From: Panicum virgatum
Taxonomy: Eukaryota; Streptophyta; Magnoliopsida; Poales; Poaceae
DNA length: 64,000 nt
Direction: 5' to 3'
Assembly: GCF_016808335.1 (NCBI RefSeq)
Contig: NC_053141.1
Span: 6,006,711-6,070,710 of the forward strand
Numbering within the stretch: position 1 is the first letter of the stretch; every line of letters begins with the position of its first letter. The notes beneath the pieces are model-generated. The model worked only from the letters and a program-made list of their open reading frames with translations, was not told the origin of the DNA and did not search any database. The position numbers were made by a program, and so were the translations under genes. Below, one piece after another: positions 63,501-64,000 of the stretch.

Positions 63501-64000
63501 AAGGTAAACTTTGGTGCAGTTATACCTCAAAAGAGGTAATGAAGAAATAGGGGGGGGGGGGGGGGAATCACGGATTACTGTTAAAGAAAATAAAATTTTG
63601 AACCATAAAGCAAGGGCCTTTTCTTTTCATAGATATAGAAATAAACGGGTAAGAAGGCATACTCAGTAAAATACCAGCACCACATCTGGTATAAAAAAGG
63701 AATAATGTACATATAAAGCAACATCTGAGAAGTAAATACCTATCAAAATCAGGTAGCAAAGGCATAACCCACTCAGCTTGCATCCCACGTTTAGTCTGGT
63801 GAACAGGCCGTGATTTGGCTGCTCTGAAGGATTCTTCGATGGCTTTGATCTGTTTCTCTCTGATGTACACATTAACAGGAATATAGTGTCAATGACTGCA
63901 GCAGGCATGCATGTTGCAGCACAAGATAACCTTGACAACCCAAAGAGGAGTGTGAATAAAAGGAGAACCAAACCTATCATTAAGACTGTCCAGGAAAGCA
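60556..64000 (-). CDS. PAF1/ELF7 homologue, Paf1 complex subunit (5' part off window)
   Basis: The C-terminal half of a minus-strand gene continuing past position 64000. Exons seen: 63974-64000 (partial), 63740-63859, 63328-63433, 61794-61880, 61645-61710, 61467-61541, 61221-61373 and 60556-60663, all in phase. Diagnostic PAF1 segments are EWVMPLLPDFDRYDDPFVMV, FDGDPTADSEQYNKLERP, QEKFLAYMAPAPHELARDLD, YSWLREYHWEVRGDDKDDP, TFDEEEGARYLPLPTKLVLQ and AKEGRSGDEIEHFPVPSRIT. The tail is acidic and charged, ending EEYSE. The protein is a nuclear component of the Paf1 transcription-elongation complex that supports histone modification, including flowering-repressor expression in Arabidopsis (ELF7). 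The 1.4-kb intron 61881-63327 hosts a transposon-like repeat. Confidence 0.93.
62025..62525. mobile_element. Repeat rich in CGACTAG words inside PAF1-like intron
   Basis: Both ends carry many copies of CGACTAGTCG-type words in both orientations (62036-62160 and 62385-62515). The outermost CATGTTATCTAGTCGTCC and the complement of GACGATTTGAAAACATG are inverted. The middle (62160-62380) is ordinary sequence with a TATATAGA box and a leader-like stretch. This is the structure of a non-autonomous DNA transposon with subterminal repeats, possibly hAT-like. The superfamily is not established. Confidence 0.55.
63550..63565. repeat. G16 homopolymer in PAF1-like intron
   Basis: Sixteen consecutive G on the plus strand between PAF1-like exons. 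A length-variable tract. Confidence 0.9.

Overview
This is plant nuclear DNA, most likely from a grass. The genes have GC-rich first exons and GT-AG introns. The spaces between them are crowded with grass-type Tourist-like and Stowaway-like MITEs, a plant SINE, an L1-type LINE and a long-LTR Ty3/gypsy element. No bacterial, CRISPR or operon-like organisation is present. All gene models were assembled by hand from reading frames plus splice consensus, and exon lengths were checked for phase.

Layout. Positions 1-3160 hold no clear gene. They carry a diverged plastid-type 23S rRNA fragment (1651-2160) and a Tourist-like MITE. Positions 3161-21050 are a nested transposon block: an old minus-strand LINE is split inside its RNase H domain by a 13.9-kb Ty3/gypsy chromovirus-like element (3647-17543) with near-identical 3.5-kb LTRs and a 5-bp ATCAA duplication. 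Positions 21051-31200 are repeat-rich intergenic DNA with nested MITEs and a scrambled, palindromic LTR remnant. From 31200 onward the window is genic: an SLC37-type sugar-phosphate/glycerol-3-phosphate transporter (+), a VAP27-type ER membrane protein (-), ribosomal protein eL34 (+), a WAT1-related/EamA transporter (-) with a 1-bp frameshift, a meiotic SPO11 (-, SPO11-1 type), a group-B-like MAP kinase with an MEY activation loop (+), and the 3' half of a PAF1/ELF7-type Paf1-complex gene (-) that runs off the right edge. These are ordinary housekeeping, signalling and meiotic genes with no shared pathway.

The most unusual part is the leader of the gypsy element. Between the primer-binding site and gag lie two tandem, diverged, paralogous pre-gag genes (called ORF0a and ORF0b here). 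The start codons of ORF0a, ORF0b and gag each sit directly after a 3' splice-site-like CAG, and a strong 5' splice site lies just downstream of the LTR TATA box. This suggests that one promoter could feed three proteins by alternative splicing. ORF0a also carries two evenly spaced TQT motifs resembling dynein-light-chain LC8 docking sites next to a coiled coil. Other points worth checking are the MAP kinase with substitutions in both the activation-loop TEY and the HRDLKPSN motif, the WAT1-like frameshift, and exon-like acidic segments and a perfect hairpin inside the LTR.
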